DNA of 64,000 bases from Prorocentrum cordatum (GCA_963575745.1 CAUYUJ010007402.1:112535-176534); one strand, 5' to 3'. Counted from the stretch's first letter, positions 53,501-64,000 are shown. A program made the numbers and translations. The notes: generated by a model not told the origin, from the sequence alone.

Positions 53501-53989
53501 CCGCGCCAAACATGCGCCGCGCGCGCTCTGACAACGGAGCGGGGAAACAAGAGCTCGAGCGGGGCGGCGCGCGATGGCCAGGCCGACGGCGAGAGATAGG
53601 GGAACGCGCCATCGGAGGATGGAAGTGGGAGGCGCGAGGAGCGACTGACATCGTGGCCCTCGCACCCGAGTTTTTAGATGCCACGCTGCCCCTCCCCCCC
53701 CCGCCGCCCGCGTCAGATTCGGGCACCGTGCGCCCCCCCCTCCCGGGCGCCGCGCCCAACGACTGCAACTCGCCAACACGGGGCCGCCAGCGGCCCAGCA
53801 ACGATCAAGTTCAGAACGCGCCCAAAAAAAACGCGCGACCAAGGGCGGGGGCGCAACGGAACACAAAACTCAAATCGCGTTGGATACTGCCGGACCTTGA
53901 GCGTAGAAGTGCGTAGACGGTCCTCGTCGCAAGCTGACGCCCTGCTGGCGACGCCGAGCCTTTCGGCGCATTGAAGGCCAGCGGGTGCC

Positions 53990-54437
53990 CTGACAAACAG
54001 AGGCAAGCAGCATGGACAGCCATTGAGCTTGTCAATCACCCTGCGCGGGCAAGTGGCAATCGCCCGCACGGTGCATTTGCGGACCGCGTCTGCGAAGACA
54101 GGTGCGACCTGCCGACCGAGACTGAGGAGGCACATGCCCCGACCCATGCCCCCCTCCCCTCTCCACCCACTCCGCCCGTCCCCCCTCCCTCCGTGGACCC
54201 TGGAGCCTCCGGGGCGAGCACGCTCCGCGCGTGCTCCATAATGTCGGCCCACGGGCGCCCCTGGGGAAGCGCCTGCATATCCTCGAAGATAGCCGGCGCC
54301 TTACCGAACATTAAAACAGCAAGATTGTCCAGGCCCGTGGGCTCCACGAGACTGCGGGCACCGTACTTCTGCATAGCCAGCTGACTGGATAGAGCGCCGC
54401 ATACTCTAAGAGCCAGCCAAAATCGATGGCCCTTCAC
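53990..54437 (-). CDS. Unknown protein, upstream segments
   Basis: 54437-54190 reads KGHRFWLALRVCGALSSQLA, MQKYGARSLVEPTGLDNLAV and LMFGKAPAIFEDMQALPQGR. 54130-53990 (another frame) reads CLLSLGRQVAPVFADAVRKC and VIDKLNGCPCCLPLFVR. A Gly-rich low-complexity stretch separates them. No family recognised. Confidence 0.4.
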
Positions 54438-54589
54438 TCCAGCAACAGCGCGCGTGGCCCACTTACCCCTTGTTTTGTTGAGCGCAGCGTTTCCATCGCC
54501 CTGGGCGTTATCTCAGACATTGCCCTTCTCGCCGCCAGCGCCGCCCTCCTCCCGCGAGTATTAATTGCGTGGTTGCTGCTATCTTAAAC

Positions 54590-54900
54590 ACCTTGGTCAC
54601 TTGATCTCTGTCTTTTTCGCTCGGGTAGCGTTCGCAATGTCTGTTGGCCCCATCTACCAGAGACCAGCCGCGGAGGAACGGCGCCGACGCGCTGCTCGAC
54701 TGCAGCGCCCTGGTGAAGCCCAGGCCACACCATGAACACATCCGCTGCGCTGCCCCTCCAAACGAAAAGGATCGCAGCCAATGTTGAATTGCGCCAGAAC
54801 GCATCGCCCCCGAGGGTCGGCACTAGAATCCCCCCATTGGGCCGCGAGATCCCCGTCGTCATCAGCTGGAACAAATGGCTCTGGCAGTCAACATCGATCA
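54590..54900 (-). CDS. Unknown protein, further upstream segment
   Basis: The minus strand reads LFQLMTTGISRPNGGILVPT, LGGDAFWRNSTLAAILFVWR and GSAADVFMVWPGLHQGAAVE, with a hydrophobic stretch that could be a membrane segment or a buried core. Unknown family. Confidence 0.35.
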
Positions 54901-55740
54901 GCCACTGGTCGTTGTTATCCGCATGCTTCTGCGCAATGAGATCGCGGGCCTCGGGAATACCGGGGCCCGCGCCCGACGCGAAGCAAACCTATGACAAGAT
55001 GCGCGTCGCGGCAAACCACCGCCACCCTCCGCGCTACCGCGCGCTTGCCGAGCGTCGGCGCGGCTTTCCACCCCGCGTCGCGCGCGGCCCCGCGTCGCCA
55101 CTCAGACGGCGGAGCGCGGGCGCGATGGGCGGTGGCGGGTTCCGCGGCGAGCGCGGCCCCCTATCATCGCGCCGCCCTCGCAATGCCGCCCGAAATCGAG
55201 ATCTGCTCACCCGCCCACATCGCCATCATCGTCGTCGCCCCAGCCATCGCCGTCAGTCGTCATCACCCGTCGTCATCACTGCCCTCTTCGTCGCCCTCGC
55301 CGCCGCCATCGTCCGCGTCGCCATCCACGTCGGCCGCCCTTTCCTCGTCGCCATCGTCGTCGTCGCCGTCGTCATCGCCGTCCTCGTCATCGCCCTGCAG
55401 CCCAGCCCCAGAAGAACCACCAACAGGTCGGCGGCGGCCGGTTGCGGCCCGAACGCGGCGAGGGTTGAAGGCGCTGGAGGGGGTGGGGCGGCGCCACCCT
55501 GGACGTCTCCTACACGGCCGACGGGGCTGCAATATGACGGGCCGCCATCTTCGGGAAAAAGGCCCACCCCCCACTTCGAAAACCTGATTTTGGAGACGTA
55601 TGTTCTCGAGCTGGGCGTCGCGCCCCCCCCCCCCCCCCCCCCCCCCCGAAAGCACGCGTGGAGTGGGGCGCGGGCGAGAGGGCGCTGACGCACATTCAAA
55701 CAAAGAGCTTCGCCAGCGCCCCCGAGCGGCATATCCCGAG
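54900..55740. other. GTC-rich and poly(C) stretch
   Basis: GTCGTC/CATCGC simple repeat at about 55220-55420 and a C run of about 25 at 55623-55647. ORFs here are Ser/Pro- or Asp-rich low-complexity shadows. Confidence 0.6.
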
Positions 55741-55742
55741 CA

Positions 55743-56511
55743 CTACTGGGCCAAGAACGGCGCCGACACCTGCCAAGGCGCGAATCTGCTCGTCAAGGAG
55801 GCCGAGCACCCCCCTGCCCGAGCCGTGTTTTGCCACTTGTAGAGGCCCCTAGATCTCGCGTTCAGCAAGTTGGTGGCCCTCGGGCGCGGCCAACAAACTC
55901 GCCGCCCGAAATGACCGCCCGACCCCCGCCTTGGGATTGAGAGGCAGCCCAGCGCCGAAGGCGTCGATTCGGGCCGAACCCAGACTGCTCGCGACGAGGG
56001 ATTCACGCCGAGGAAAAATGCCGCCTGACCTTACCCACTGGTGCTTGGGGCCCGCGCTGCTGCCATCGAATGTCTGCCCACGGGTGAACGTGGCAGACAA
56101 TTCAACGACGTTCAATGTTTGTTTCTGCCAGATAGCCGCGTTCGTGGCGCCCGCTGTCACGCGGATCAGCACCGCGCGCAGTCCGCCGCGGGCGGCCGAG
56201 GCACGCTGGCGCGCAAATTCTGAATGGAACCAGCACCGAAATGATGCCATCATCACTGCTCGATGTCGGACCCCCCGCCCTCTGACAGTAACCCCCGACT
56301 CAGCCGTGCCTAGCGTCACCCCCGCTCCGACCGATCCCGAATTGCTCAGACAACGCCGCGCCGCGATGGTCAGCCCACCGCGTTCGGACAGATGCCGACG
56401 TCGTTTCCCCCGCTTGCATTCATGGTATGCTGCTTTCTCTTGCAATGATTTGTTTTGTCGGCCCGCTCTTTTGCCGCTGTCTCCCGAAGACGCAGATTCG
56501 GCGCCATGCAA
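55743..56511 (-). CDS. Unknown protein segment
   Basis: A 220-codon minus-strand frame. Its centre is protein-like: VMMASFRCWFHSEFARQRAS, LRAVLIRVTAGATNAAIWQK, QTLNVVELSATFTRGQTFDG and SARIDAFGAGLPLNPKAGVG. It ends in a stop near 55849, and a related frame continues with YKWQNTARAGGCSASL. Upstream it is basic. No family recognised. It lies between the repeat-bearing ORF (56549-57328) and the 51-54.9 kb segments on the same strand. Confidence 0.35.
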
Positions 56512-56548
56512 TTGCGGGTCCTCCGTTGGGCGTGCCTCAACCTCCTGG

Positions 56549-57328
56549 TCAAAGATGCCGTGACGGACGCTGCCTTACCGTGCTGCTTCTGCAACTCCTA
56601 GCAGACGGGGCCCCCGGGGGCTGGAGCGATCTGGCGCGATGCTGCCGACGAGGCGCCACCTGCTTGAACAATCTGGCCCGGCGCGGCCGACGAGGCACCT
56701 CTTGCTGAAACCATCTGGCCTGATGCGGCCGATGCGCAATCTGATGAAACATATCGGCCCAATGCGGCCGACGAGGCACCGCCCGCTGAAACAATCTGGC
56801 CCGATGCGACCGATGCGCCACCCGCTGAAACAACTGGGCCCGACGCGGCCAATGCACAACCTGCTGAAGCAACGCGGCCCGACGCGGCCAACGCGCCACC
56901 TGCTGAAACAACATCGCCCGACGCGGCCGGCGAGGCACCACCCGCTGAAACAATGCGCTCCGACGCGGCCGACGACGCACCACCTGCTGAAACCAGGGGC
57001 GCTCCTGAGAAGAGGGGTGGGAGGGGGCAGCGGCGGGCGCAGCAGCGATGAGCTCGGCCCTCAGCGAGTCCAGCTGTGACTGCGAAGTGTGCACGCGGTT
57101 CGCTCGCACCCACTCGCCGACTGCGTCGAAGGCCACAAGAGAAGGACCCCCTTGGCGGCACCTGCTGGCAATATCATCGACACAGCGCTTGGACTCCTTA
57201 GAGCCCGAACTGCAACATGCTAGAGACAACTTGTCGGACACATTTGGCATGACAGAGCAACTCGTCGCCCCTGCTGGAAACGCAATTTGACAGGCACCTC
57301 TTGAGGCGCCCTTTTGATCATCTGTCAA
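56549..57328 (-). CDS. 13/14-residue repeat ORF, unknown
   Basis: A 259-codon minus-strand frame. Residues 1-95 are unique and protein-like (KLSLACCSSGSKESKRCVDD, VAFDAVGEWVRANRVHTSQS and QLDSLRAELIAAAPAAAPSH). Residues about 96-235 are ten repeats of LFQQVARWPRRA type, each 39 or 42 bp. The plus strand of the array also reads as AETIWPDAADEAP repeats (one TGA), so only the unique N-terminal part supports the minus strand. A basic C-terminal tail follows. Unknown function. Confidence 0.35.
   Translation of the reverse strand: MTDDQKGASRGACQIAFPAGATSCSVMPNVSDKLSLACCSSGSKESKRCVDDIASRCRQGGPSLVAFDAVGEWVRANRVHTSQSQLDSLRAELIAAAPAAAPSHPSSQERPWFQQVVRRRPRRSALFQRVVPRRPRRAMLFQQVARWPRRAALLQQVVHWPRRAQLFQRVAHRSHRARLFQRAVPRRPHWADMFHQIAHRPHQARWFQQEVPRRPRRARLFKQVAPRRQHRARSLQPPGAPSARSCRSSTVRQRPSRHL
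56615..57020. repeat. 39/42-bp tandem array, ~10 copies
   Basis: Units built on GCTGAAACAATCTGGCCCGA and GCGGCCGACGAGGCACC. Lengths are 39 or 42 bp, always a multiple of three. Confidence 0.85.
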
Positions 57329-57329
57329 A

Positions 57330-57800
57330 TGTCATGATCGATATAAACCAAGACGGCTGCGGATGGCACTGCCAAACACCAAGATGCGCACGTGCAGGAT
57401 ACGGGCGTACCAGAAACAACGAAGGTATTGAAACACCGATAACAGTGCTTGCAGGAAACGGGCCCAGGGACATGGCATACTTGGGCCTGAACATGAATAC
57501 GGACGTTTGGTGAACATCCGAAACAAAAACACCATCTCTTCATTTCCACGATCCACCCCCGAATGAAAAAGCGAGAAGGCGAGGGGCGAGCGGGATTAAA
57601 TTAAACGCCAAGAGGGTACGATGAGAGAGCATGAGGGCGCTGAACATGAAGGTTCGAATGATGAAAATGAGGAGGTGATGAAGAAGAGACGGATAGCGAT
57701 GAGGAAAAAAGGAGGTTTGGTGAGGTTTGCTGTTAAAGAACATGCATCGCAAAACCATCACGGGACGTTCACCCTCAGGCCTGGGGAACGGTCCCTCTCC
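57330..57800. other. Gene-free stretch
   Basis: AT/GC-mixed sequence with a GATGA-rich part (57640-57710). No protein-like frame longer than about 60 codons. Confidence 0.5.
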
Positions 57801-57809
57801 ATTGTGGGT

Positions 57810-58960
57810 CGACCATGTTTGTGTACACCACGACGCCGTTGTACAACACAGCTGCTCGTGTACACCGCAACACCTGTCTAGAAAACAGTGCCTATGTATA
57901 CCACAATTGTGACAATGACTGCGTACACGGCAAAAGCCGTGTGCACCACAGCGCCTGTGTACACTGCGGTGTTTGTGCGCACCACAGGAGCCGCGTGCAC
58001 CACAGCGCATGGCGAACATTTGCGCCACAGCGTTTCCGTGCACTTCCAAGGTCCCGCTGGGGCCCAAATCTGGCAAATCTCCCGGGGCCTGGCCCGAACG
58101 TATCAAATTCACTGTGTAGGTTACTTGTCGGGGTGCGGTCCCCCCTTTTTTGGCCGACCATGTGTACACCATGCCGCCTGTCTAGCGTGCGCCACGACGC
58201 CTTTGCACACCAAAGCTGCTTGTGTACACCGCAACGCCTGTCTACACAACACTGTCTGTGTACACCACAATGCTTGCGTACACTACAACAGCCGTGTGCA
58301 CCGCAACGCCTGCGTACACACCACACACACACCGCCTGTGTACACGACGACGCCTATGTGCACCACGTTTGCAACTTCGGTACCATACTCGTGCACCAAA
58401 GTGACTGTGTACACCATGGAACTGCGTACACTTCCATCCCCCCCGGCGGGACCGACCTCCAGAAAATCGCAGGGGATCCGGATCTATCACATCTAATATG
58501 CAATATGTAAGCTATGTGTGATGATTGATTTTCCTCGCGCAGGGAACGGCCCCGTCTTTTGAGCCTACAACGCCTGTGTACACCATAGCGAATGTGTGCA
58601 CAGCAGCGGATGTGTACACCGCAGCGCCCGTGTACACCACAAGGTGTGGTACACCGCAATGACCGTGCACCACAGTGTTTCTGTACACCACCATGCCTGG
58701 GATGCCTGCGTGAATGATAACAAACGATGCAGGAACAGCTGTGCACACTACAAAACCTGTCGTCACCATATTGTCAGGTGCATCACGATGCCCGCGTGCA
58801 CCGCGCGACCTGCGTGCACTTATGCTTGCGTACACCACGACGCATGTGTACACAACAGATCCTGCTGCAACAATAGCAAATGCGCGTACCAAATCGCCCT
58901 GCTGCCTGCGCACCACGCAATGCCTGTGTACGCGCTGTTCACGTGCACCTGCAGATGCCG
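57810..58960. repeat. 24-bp GTGTACACC tandem array in three blocks
   Basis: Units such as GTGTACACCACAACGCCTGT, about 24 bp, at 57810-58020, 58150-58430 and 58565-58960, separated by about 130 bp of other sequence. The plus strand reads VYTTTP-type eight-residue repeats. Confidence 0.85.
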
Positions 58961-58976
58961 ATGGACGACGTCGGTC

Positions 58977-59082
58977 GTAATCGTCGTCGTCGTCGTCGTC
59001 GTCGTCGTCTGTCGTCGTCTGTCGTCGTCTGTCGTCTGTCGTCGTCTGTCGTCGTCTGTCGTCGTCTGTCGTCGTCGTCTCC
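58977..59082. repeat. (GTC)n / GTCGTCGTCT repeat
   Basis: GTC run, then 10- and 7-bp GTCGTCGTCT/GTCGTCT units. Confidence 0.95.
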
Positions 59083-59224
59083 CCGTGCCACTCCAAGCCC
59101 CCACGATTCGCCAACGTGCATCCAAACACCAGCATGCTGTGGCGAATATCACCGCACCGTTGAACACAGCGCTCCCTGCGAGTTCCCTGCGCCCCCCCCC
59201 AGACCTGCACAACCGGCTAGGTTA

Positions 59225-59345
59225 GGTTATCCTGGGGGGGGAAGAAGGAGCGAACCCGATAACCCGGCGGGGTATCGCCAGACCCTAAATTAGCCTGGCG
59301 AAGGACCCAACCATATGCAGCTGTGAGTACCGCAGTAGTGAACAT
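59225..59345 (+). repeat. Head of composite element, copy 2
   Basis: AAATTAGCCTGGCGAAGGAC, CCAACCATATGCAG and TGTGAGTACCGCA, the same as at 17933, directly ahead of array 2. Confidence 0.75.
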
Positions 59346-60165
59346 CTTCTTCGGCGCGGCGCCGCCATGCCAACGCAGCCAGTGGGAGTTTCGGTGGAGC
59401 TCCCTCTGGGGCCACGAAGCGTGTAAGGGGTGTGCCGAAATGGGTGCGGCGCCGCCATGCGAACGCAGCCACTGGGGCCTTCGGTGGAGCTCCCTATGGG
59501 GCCACGAAACGTGTGAGGGGTGTGCCGAGATGGGTGCGGCGCCGCCATGCCCACGCAGCCACTGGGGCCTTCGGTGGAGTTCCCTATGGGGCCACGGAGC
59601 GTGTAAGGGGTGTGCCGAAATGGGTGCGGCGCCGCCATGCGAACGCAGCCACTGGGGCCTTCGGTGGAGCTCCCTATGGGGCCACGAAACGTGTGAGGGG
59701 TGTGCCGAAATGGGTGCGGCGCCGCCATGCCAACGCAGCCACTGGGGCCTTCGGTGGAGCTCCCTATGGGGCCACGAAACGTGTGAGGGGTGTGCCAGAC
59801 TGGGGGGTGGAACCGCATGCGGGCGCAGCCACTGGGGCCTTCGGTGGAGCTCCCTATGGGGCCACGAAACGTGTGAGGGGTGTGCCAGAATGGGGGGTGG
59901 AACCGCATGCGGGCGCAGCCACTGGGGCCTTCGGTGGAGCTCCCTATGGGGCCACGAAACGTGTGAGGGGTGTGCCAGAATGGGGGGTGGAACCGCATGC
60001 GGGCGCAGCCACTGGGGCCTTCGGTGGAGCTCCCTATGGGGCCACGAAGCGTGTGAGGGGTGTGCCAGAATGGGGGGTGGAACCGCATGCGGGCGCAGCC
60101 ACTGGGGCCTTCGGTGGAGCTCCCTATGGGGCCACGAAACGTGTGAGGGGTGTGCCAGAATGGGT
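59345..60165 (+). repeat. 90-bp satellite array 2 (9 copies)
   Basis: CCACG boxes at 59412, 59502, 59592, 59682, 59772, 59862, 59952, 60042 and 60132: nine units, each exactly 90 bp. The first five carry TGCGGCGCCGCCATGC; the last four carry GGGGTGGAACCGCATGCGGG. The rest of the unit matches array 1. A minus-strand frame of 571 codons (61000-59285) runs through array, tail and flanking repeats. Confidence 0.95.
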
Positions 60166-60290
60166 GTGGGAGGGGGAGGAGGGGGGAGGAGGGAGGGAGG
60201 AAGGAGGCGGGAACGCGGGGCACCGTCTCTTCAAAACGAGGACCCAACACCACAGGATGGTTGGGAAAAAAAACAGTCTCTTGAAGATTC
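60165..60290 (-). repeat. Dispersed repeat B (tail), copy 4, after array 2
   Basis: A GGA-rich tract, ACCGTCTCTTCAAAACGAGG, ACCCAACACCACAGGATGGT and TGGGAAAAA. The minus strand reads FPNHPVVLGPRFEETVPRV, in frame with the array repeats. Confidence 0.85.
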
Positions 60291-60605
60291 GGGGAATCGG
60301 GGGGTGGGAAAGTCGGGGAGCCGAAAGGTAGAGAGGTCGGGGAGTCGGGGAATCGGGGATTTGGGGAATCGGGGAATCGGGGGGTCGGGGAGTCGGGGGA
60401 TCGAGGGATCGGGGGGTCGGGGAGTCGGGGAGTCGGCCATGTCGGAGAATCGCAGTCGGGGGGTCGGAAGGTCAGGGAGGCGAGGTGTCGAGGAGTTGGG
60501 GTGGGGTCGGGGAATCTGCCCATCGGGACGTCGAGGAGCCGGCCCATCGGGATGTCGGGGAGTCGACCAGTCCGGGGTATCGGGGAGTCGGCGAGTCGGG
60601 ACGCC
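60290..60605. repeat. 9-bp tandem array
   Basis: GGGAATCGG/GGGAGTCGG units. The minus strand reads PDSPTPRFP-type repeats. Confidence 0.85.
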
Positions 60606-61100
60606 CAGCAGACTGCCCGGCGCGGCGCCTGGGCCCACCGCCGCGAGATGCCCAGCGCCGAGACACAGCGCCCGGCTGCCTGGCCGCCGCGGCCAGCGCG
60701 GGGGCGCCGGGCACCACCGCCGCGCCCCTCGCCACCCAGGAGGGCCACCCGCGGCGGGAGGCCCACGGGCGGCGGCCAGCCTCTGAGCGCGCGTCCGCTG
60801 CCGCGCCCGCGGCCCCGAGCGTGGCCGCGCCGTGCCAAAGCCCCGGCGTTGGCCGGGGCCGGCGCCCCGTGGGCGCCCTCAGCGCCCCCGCAGCGCCTCC
60901 ACCCAGCGCCACGCCTGCAGCTCTGGCCCGCTGGGTGCTCGGAAGGCGCCGGGTGAGGGCTGGGCGCTGGCGCCAGGTCATGCCCCCTTAGAGCCAACAC
61001 GTCGGAGCCACAACTGTCAACTGCCCTGCATCCTTGACTTCGGCCAGCGCGCTGCTTCTACCGTGAAACGTGTACCGTGAAACCTTTCGATATTATGCAT
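60605..61100. other. GC-rich stretch, no gene supported
   Basis: Ala/Arg/Pro-rich ORFs on both strands, the composition expected from GC-rich noncoding DNA. Confidence 0.4.
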
Positions 61101-61106
61101 ACGCTA

Positions 61107-61246
61107 TACAGACAGAGACAGACAGACAGACAGACAGGCAGACAGACAGGCAGGCAGGCAGGCAGACAAACAGACAGACTGGCAGGCAGACAGACAGACA
61201 GGCAAACAGACAGACAGACAGACAAACAGACAAACAGACAAACAGA
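61107..61246. repeat. (CAGA/CAGG)n tetranucleotide repeat
   Basis: CAGACAGACAGG-type units over 140 bp. Confidence 0.95.
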
Positions 61247-61379
61247 TGACACCCGCGTCCGTGCCCTGGGGCGGGAGGGAGGACGGCGGAGGGAGGAGGG
61301 CGGCAGGAGGAGCGGGGAGGAGGGCCTCGCTGCCGCGGGCGCGCTTGCTTGTCACGCGTTCCCCCTCTCCCACCCATCC

Positions 61380-61650
61380 CCGCGGAGAGGAGGAGGAGGA
61401 GGAGGAAGAGGAGGAGAAGGAGGAGGAGGAGAAGGGAGATGGGAGGGAGGGAAGAGGGGAGAGGGAGGAGGGAGATGGGAGGAAGGAGGAGGGAGGGAGG
61501 GAGGAAGAGGCGGGGAATGGATGAGGGAGGAGGGAACGCAGGGGCCGGGGGGAAGGGAGGGAGTGGCGGGCGGGAGGGAGGGAGGGGCAGGGGGGGTAGG
61601 GAGAGAGGGGCAGGGGGGGAGAGAGGGGCAGGGGGGGACGGAGGAGGAGG
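61380..61650. repeat. GGA-rich purine tract
   Basis: GGAGGA units, then GGGAGGGAGG and GGGGCAGGGGGG blocks. No gene is seen from here to 62150. Confidence 0.9.
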
Positions 61651-62156
61651 CAGGACGAGTAGAAAGCCGCATTGACGGAGGCTCTTTCTTGGGCCGCCCC
61701 AAGGGCCGGCGCCCTCCGAATCCTCGACCTGGCGCCGCGCAGAGCCGCGGGGGCCGCCCTCACTTCCAGCGCTCCTGGCGGGACCACGGGGAGGAGGACG
61801 CAGAGGAGAAGGACGAGGAGCAGGGGAAGGGGGGAAGCTGCGACTGCCTCCGCCCTCCCCGCGGAGGGCAGCTACCACTGCCTCCGCGGGCGGCGCCTCC
61901 GCTGGGTTTGGCGCTCCGACGACCGATGGCAGCGCCGCAAACGACGGAAGCGCCGGGGGCGCACCACGGCGGAGGCGGGGCCGCCGCGGCGGCGGGCGAG
62001 GCCGCCGAGCTGGCTGGCCCACCCGGGAGCTCCCCTGCGGCCCCCGCGCCCCCTCTGAGCCTCGCGACGGGGTGCTCCGGAGGCCACCCGTCCTGAGCCC
62101 CAAGACGCCAGGCCCCCCCGAGGTCGACGCTGGGCTCCCGCGCCCACGTCTCCCGG

Positions 62157-62278
62157 GTGGTGGTGGTGGTGGTGGTGGTGGTGGTGGTGGTGGTGGTGGT
62201 GGTGGTGGTGGTGGTGGTGGTGGTGGTGGTGGTGGCGGTGGTGGTGGTGGTGGCGGTGGTGGCGGTGGTGGTGGTGAT
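62157..62278. repeat. (GGT)n microsatellite
   Basis: About 40 GGT triplets with a few GGC. Confidence 0.95.
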
Positions 62279-62499
62279 GAGTGACCTTCCCCGTTGGCCT
62301 CTGGACCCCCCCCCCTCGTTTTGCCGGGTCCTCGAGGCCCTGCCCTTCCAGCCCCGTGTCTCCTTTCCTCCCTCATGGACGCTCGAAGTTGGCACTTATC
62401 CCAAACCGACAGCGGCCGCTGTTTGGCAGACGACCTGTTGTTTCTAGTGGACAACGTCCGCGGCGACGCCGACAGCGCGTTCTGCTGTCGGCGGCGAGC

Positions 62500-63200
62500 T
62501 CGGTAGTGTAAGGGGGCAAGGCTTAAAGATCAGACGGCCTCTGGCCTTCTGAGAAGACTTCTTTTCACCTTGAAAGATCGGCGGCTTTCCGATCGCCAGG
62601 TCGTTCCGTGTTGGCTGATTCTGGGCCGCTGGCGGCGTTCAACCTTGAATGCCAGCGGCGGAGTCGACGCCGCGTCGACACGACGCGAACCTGCCATACC
62701 CAGTTCGATCGTGCTGATCCCCAGCGCGCAAAATGGCGCGCCAAGGGCTCCAGCGCAGATCCGAGAGATCCTTGCGGACCTCCGCAAGTTTATGCATGTG
62801 CCGAAGTCGGGCGGGGGCATGGGGGGTGAGCGCAGCAGCGGCCAAGGGCAGGTATGGGGGAGGAACAACAAGCCTTCCACATGGGGCCCAAGTAGACGTG
62901 GTCGGAGGATCGCGCCGAATCGCCGATGCACCGTCGATACATCGAGGATGCACGGCGATGACTCAGTGACGTCGGAGATGCAACAGCGCCGACGGCGTGG
63001 ACCGATACTAGCAGAATAATAACAGACATAGACATATAATGTCGGAGCTCCGACAGGACTCTTTGGATTGCTGCTGGACCAGCGCGCGTCAGGGGCGGCG
63101 CCAGAGGTGCCGCCAGGGGGGACCCAGCGCCAATGCAGGAAATCCGCGCGAAGCTCCGAAAATTCATGTTTATGCAGATGTTTTTCGAGATCCCGCTGCG
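62500..63200 (+). repeat. Dispersed repeat C, copies at 62735-62960 and 63085-63190
   Basis: 62735-62800 has CAGCGCAGATCCGAGAGATC and CCGCAAGTTTATGCATGTG. 62915-62960 has AATCGCCGATGCACCGTCGA and TACATCGAGGATGCACG. 63085-63190 has GGGGCGGCGCC, AGGAAATCCGCGCGAAGCTC and AAATTCATGTTTATGCAGAT. The order matches 8150-8340. Confidence 0.6.
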
Positions 63201-64000
63201 CTCCAAAGACCTTTCCCCGGGTGCGTTCCGGCCAGAAATTCAACGAGAATCGGCCGTGGCGACAGTCATTCTCCTCAAGCCAAATCGGTACGTGACGGCC
63301 CCCCTGGGGCCGAAAGTGGGGAAAAACGCCTGGCGTGAAGAAAACTGCGATGCCTGGGTCTCAAAGGTTCTCCAGGAGGAGCATCGGCATCGGCAGGAGC
63401 GGGGCCCCAGAGGTCGCGACAGCTTCCCCACGGGTGATTGTGTCTCGACGGCACGAGAGCAAGGAGTGATACTGCGTTTTCTCAAGTGCGTCATGGCTAC
63501 CGCGTCTGGGATGATGCGATGATGCACTCCACCCCGCGGAAAGCACCGCGGCCCTTCGTGCGGCATGCAACACAAACAGGATAAGTACAGAACTGCTCGT
63601 CGCTGCAACGGACATCGCATCATGCCTTCAGGCCGTTCGCTGCTACGGTGCTGCTCTCTTGGGCAGTCAAGCGTACACGTGTGAGAGGGTCCTCACCAGC
63701 TGGCGATACTAGGGCCCCTCCCTCATCTGGAGGCTACCCTCGCTGGGTGACGCTTACGTGCAGTTCCGCGCTGGGGCGAAACAAACAATAGATCAGCCTG
63801 CTTGCAATCAGACGTAAGCAAGAAGCGAGAGAGGTTGGGGAGGTAGACTTTTCGCGGCTCAGCCGTCTCGGAACACCCCGCGGCCCGACAACGGCACCCG
63901 AAGGGCCGACACCCTGGAGGGAGGGGAGGAGCGTGGCGGCTGTGGCCCTTGGGTCAGGTAGGGCCTGTCCCCCTACAGGGGAATCTTAGAGAAAAAATTC
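63200..64000. other. Right end, no gene supported
   Basis: Mixed sequence without a protein-like frame or a repeat that I can match. Confidence 0.5.

Noticed and set aside
59285-61000. 571-codon minus-strand ORF as a gene
   Set aside because: It runs through the 90-bp and 9-bp arrays, whose periods are multiples of three, and through GC-rich sequence. Length is no evidence here.

Overview
The window looks like nuclear DNA of a dinoflagellate. A large, GC-rich, high-repeat genome such as Prorocentrum would fit, but the species is a guess. The reasons are GC-rich non-repetitive sequence, very low gene density, kilobase-scale simple repeats, many minisatellites and satellites, a GC-AG intron with a G shared at both edges, a LINE-type retrotransposon, and a PIF1-like helicase remnant of a sort I associate with these genomes. 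No operons, ribosome-binding sites, rRNA, tRNA, CRISPR array or bacterial genes were seen. Recognisable coding sequence is nearly all on the minus strand and is mostly broken by frameshifts or stops. No intact gene of known function is present.

Layout. 1-2,400: GC-rich minus-strand exon candidates, one with a membrane segment. 2,559-3,179: plus-strand frame with degenerate ~26-residue 'WPEL' repeats. 3,150-4,470: decayed minus-strand coding sequence. 4,830-5,880: 21-bp (heptad) array. 6,100-9,500: dispersed repeats. 9,550-12,080: 24-copy ~109-bp satellite. 13,377-16,960: long low-complexity minus-strand ORFs. 18,728-19,735: PIF1-like helicase C-terminus with a 142-bp intron. 20,040-21,590: composite element (14 x 90-bp array, GAT tract, conserved tail). 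22,300-22,620: CAT tract. 23,440-25,690: ~105-bp satellite. 26,149-26,242: poly(A). 26,495-28,012: GT-rich array. 28,440-33,170: LINE (endonuclease, reverse transcriptase, zinc knuckle, RNase H, C-terminal zinc motifs) on the minus strand. 33,171-33,785: second TG array. 33,795-35,700: dispersed repeats. 35,950-38,765: 2.8-kb CAT array with higher-order structure. 38,770-45,200: dispersed repeats, a two-copy ~720-bp tandem duplication, CTC tracts and an 18-bp array. 45,773-49,600 and 50,950-57,328: minus-strand coding segments of unknown families. 57,810-59,082: 24-bp and GTC arrays. 59,225-60,290: second copy of the 90-bp composite element. 60,290-62,280: 9-bp, CAGA, GGA and GGT repeats. 62,500-64,000: dispersed repeats and unremarkable sequence.

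How the parts relate. The only identifiable enzymes are mobile-element or helicase functions. The strongest structural signal is a composite repeat found twice: a head, an array of exactly 90-bp units, and a tail. The tail also occurs without the array and keeps a short peptide frame. Many, though not all, of the shorter arrays have periods divisible by three, so long reading frames run through them. Nothing here amounts to a demonstrated new system; the best leads are listed as findings.
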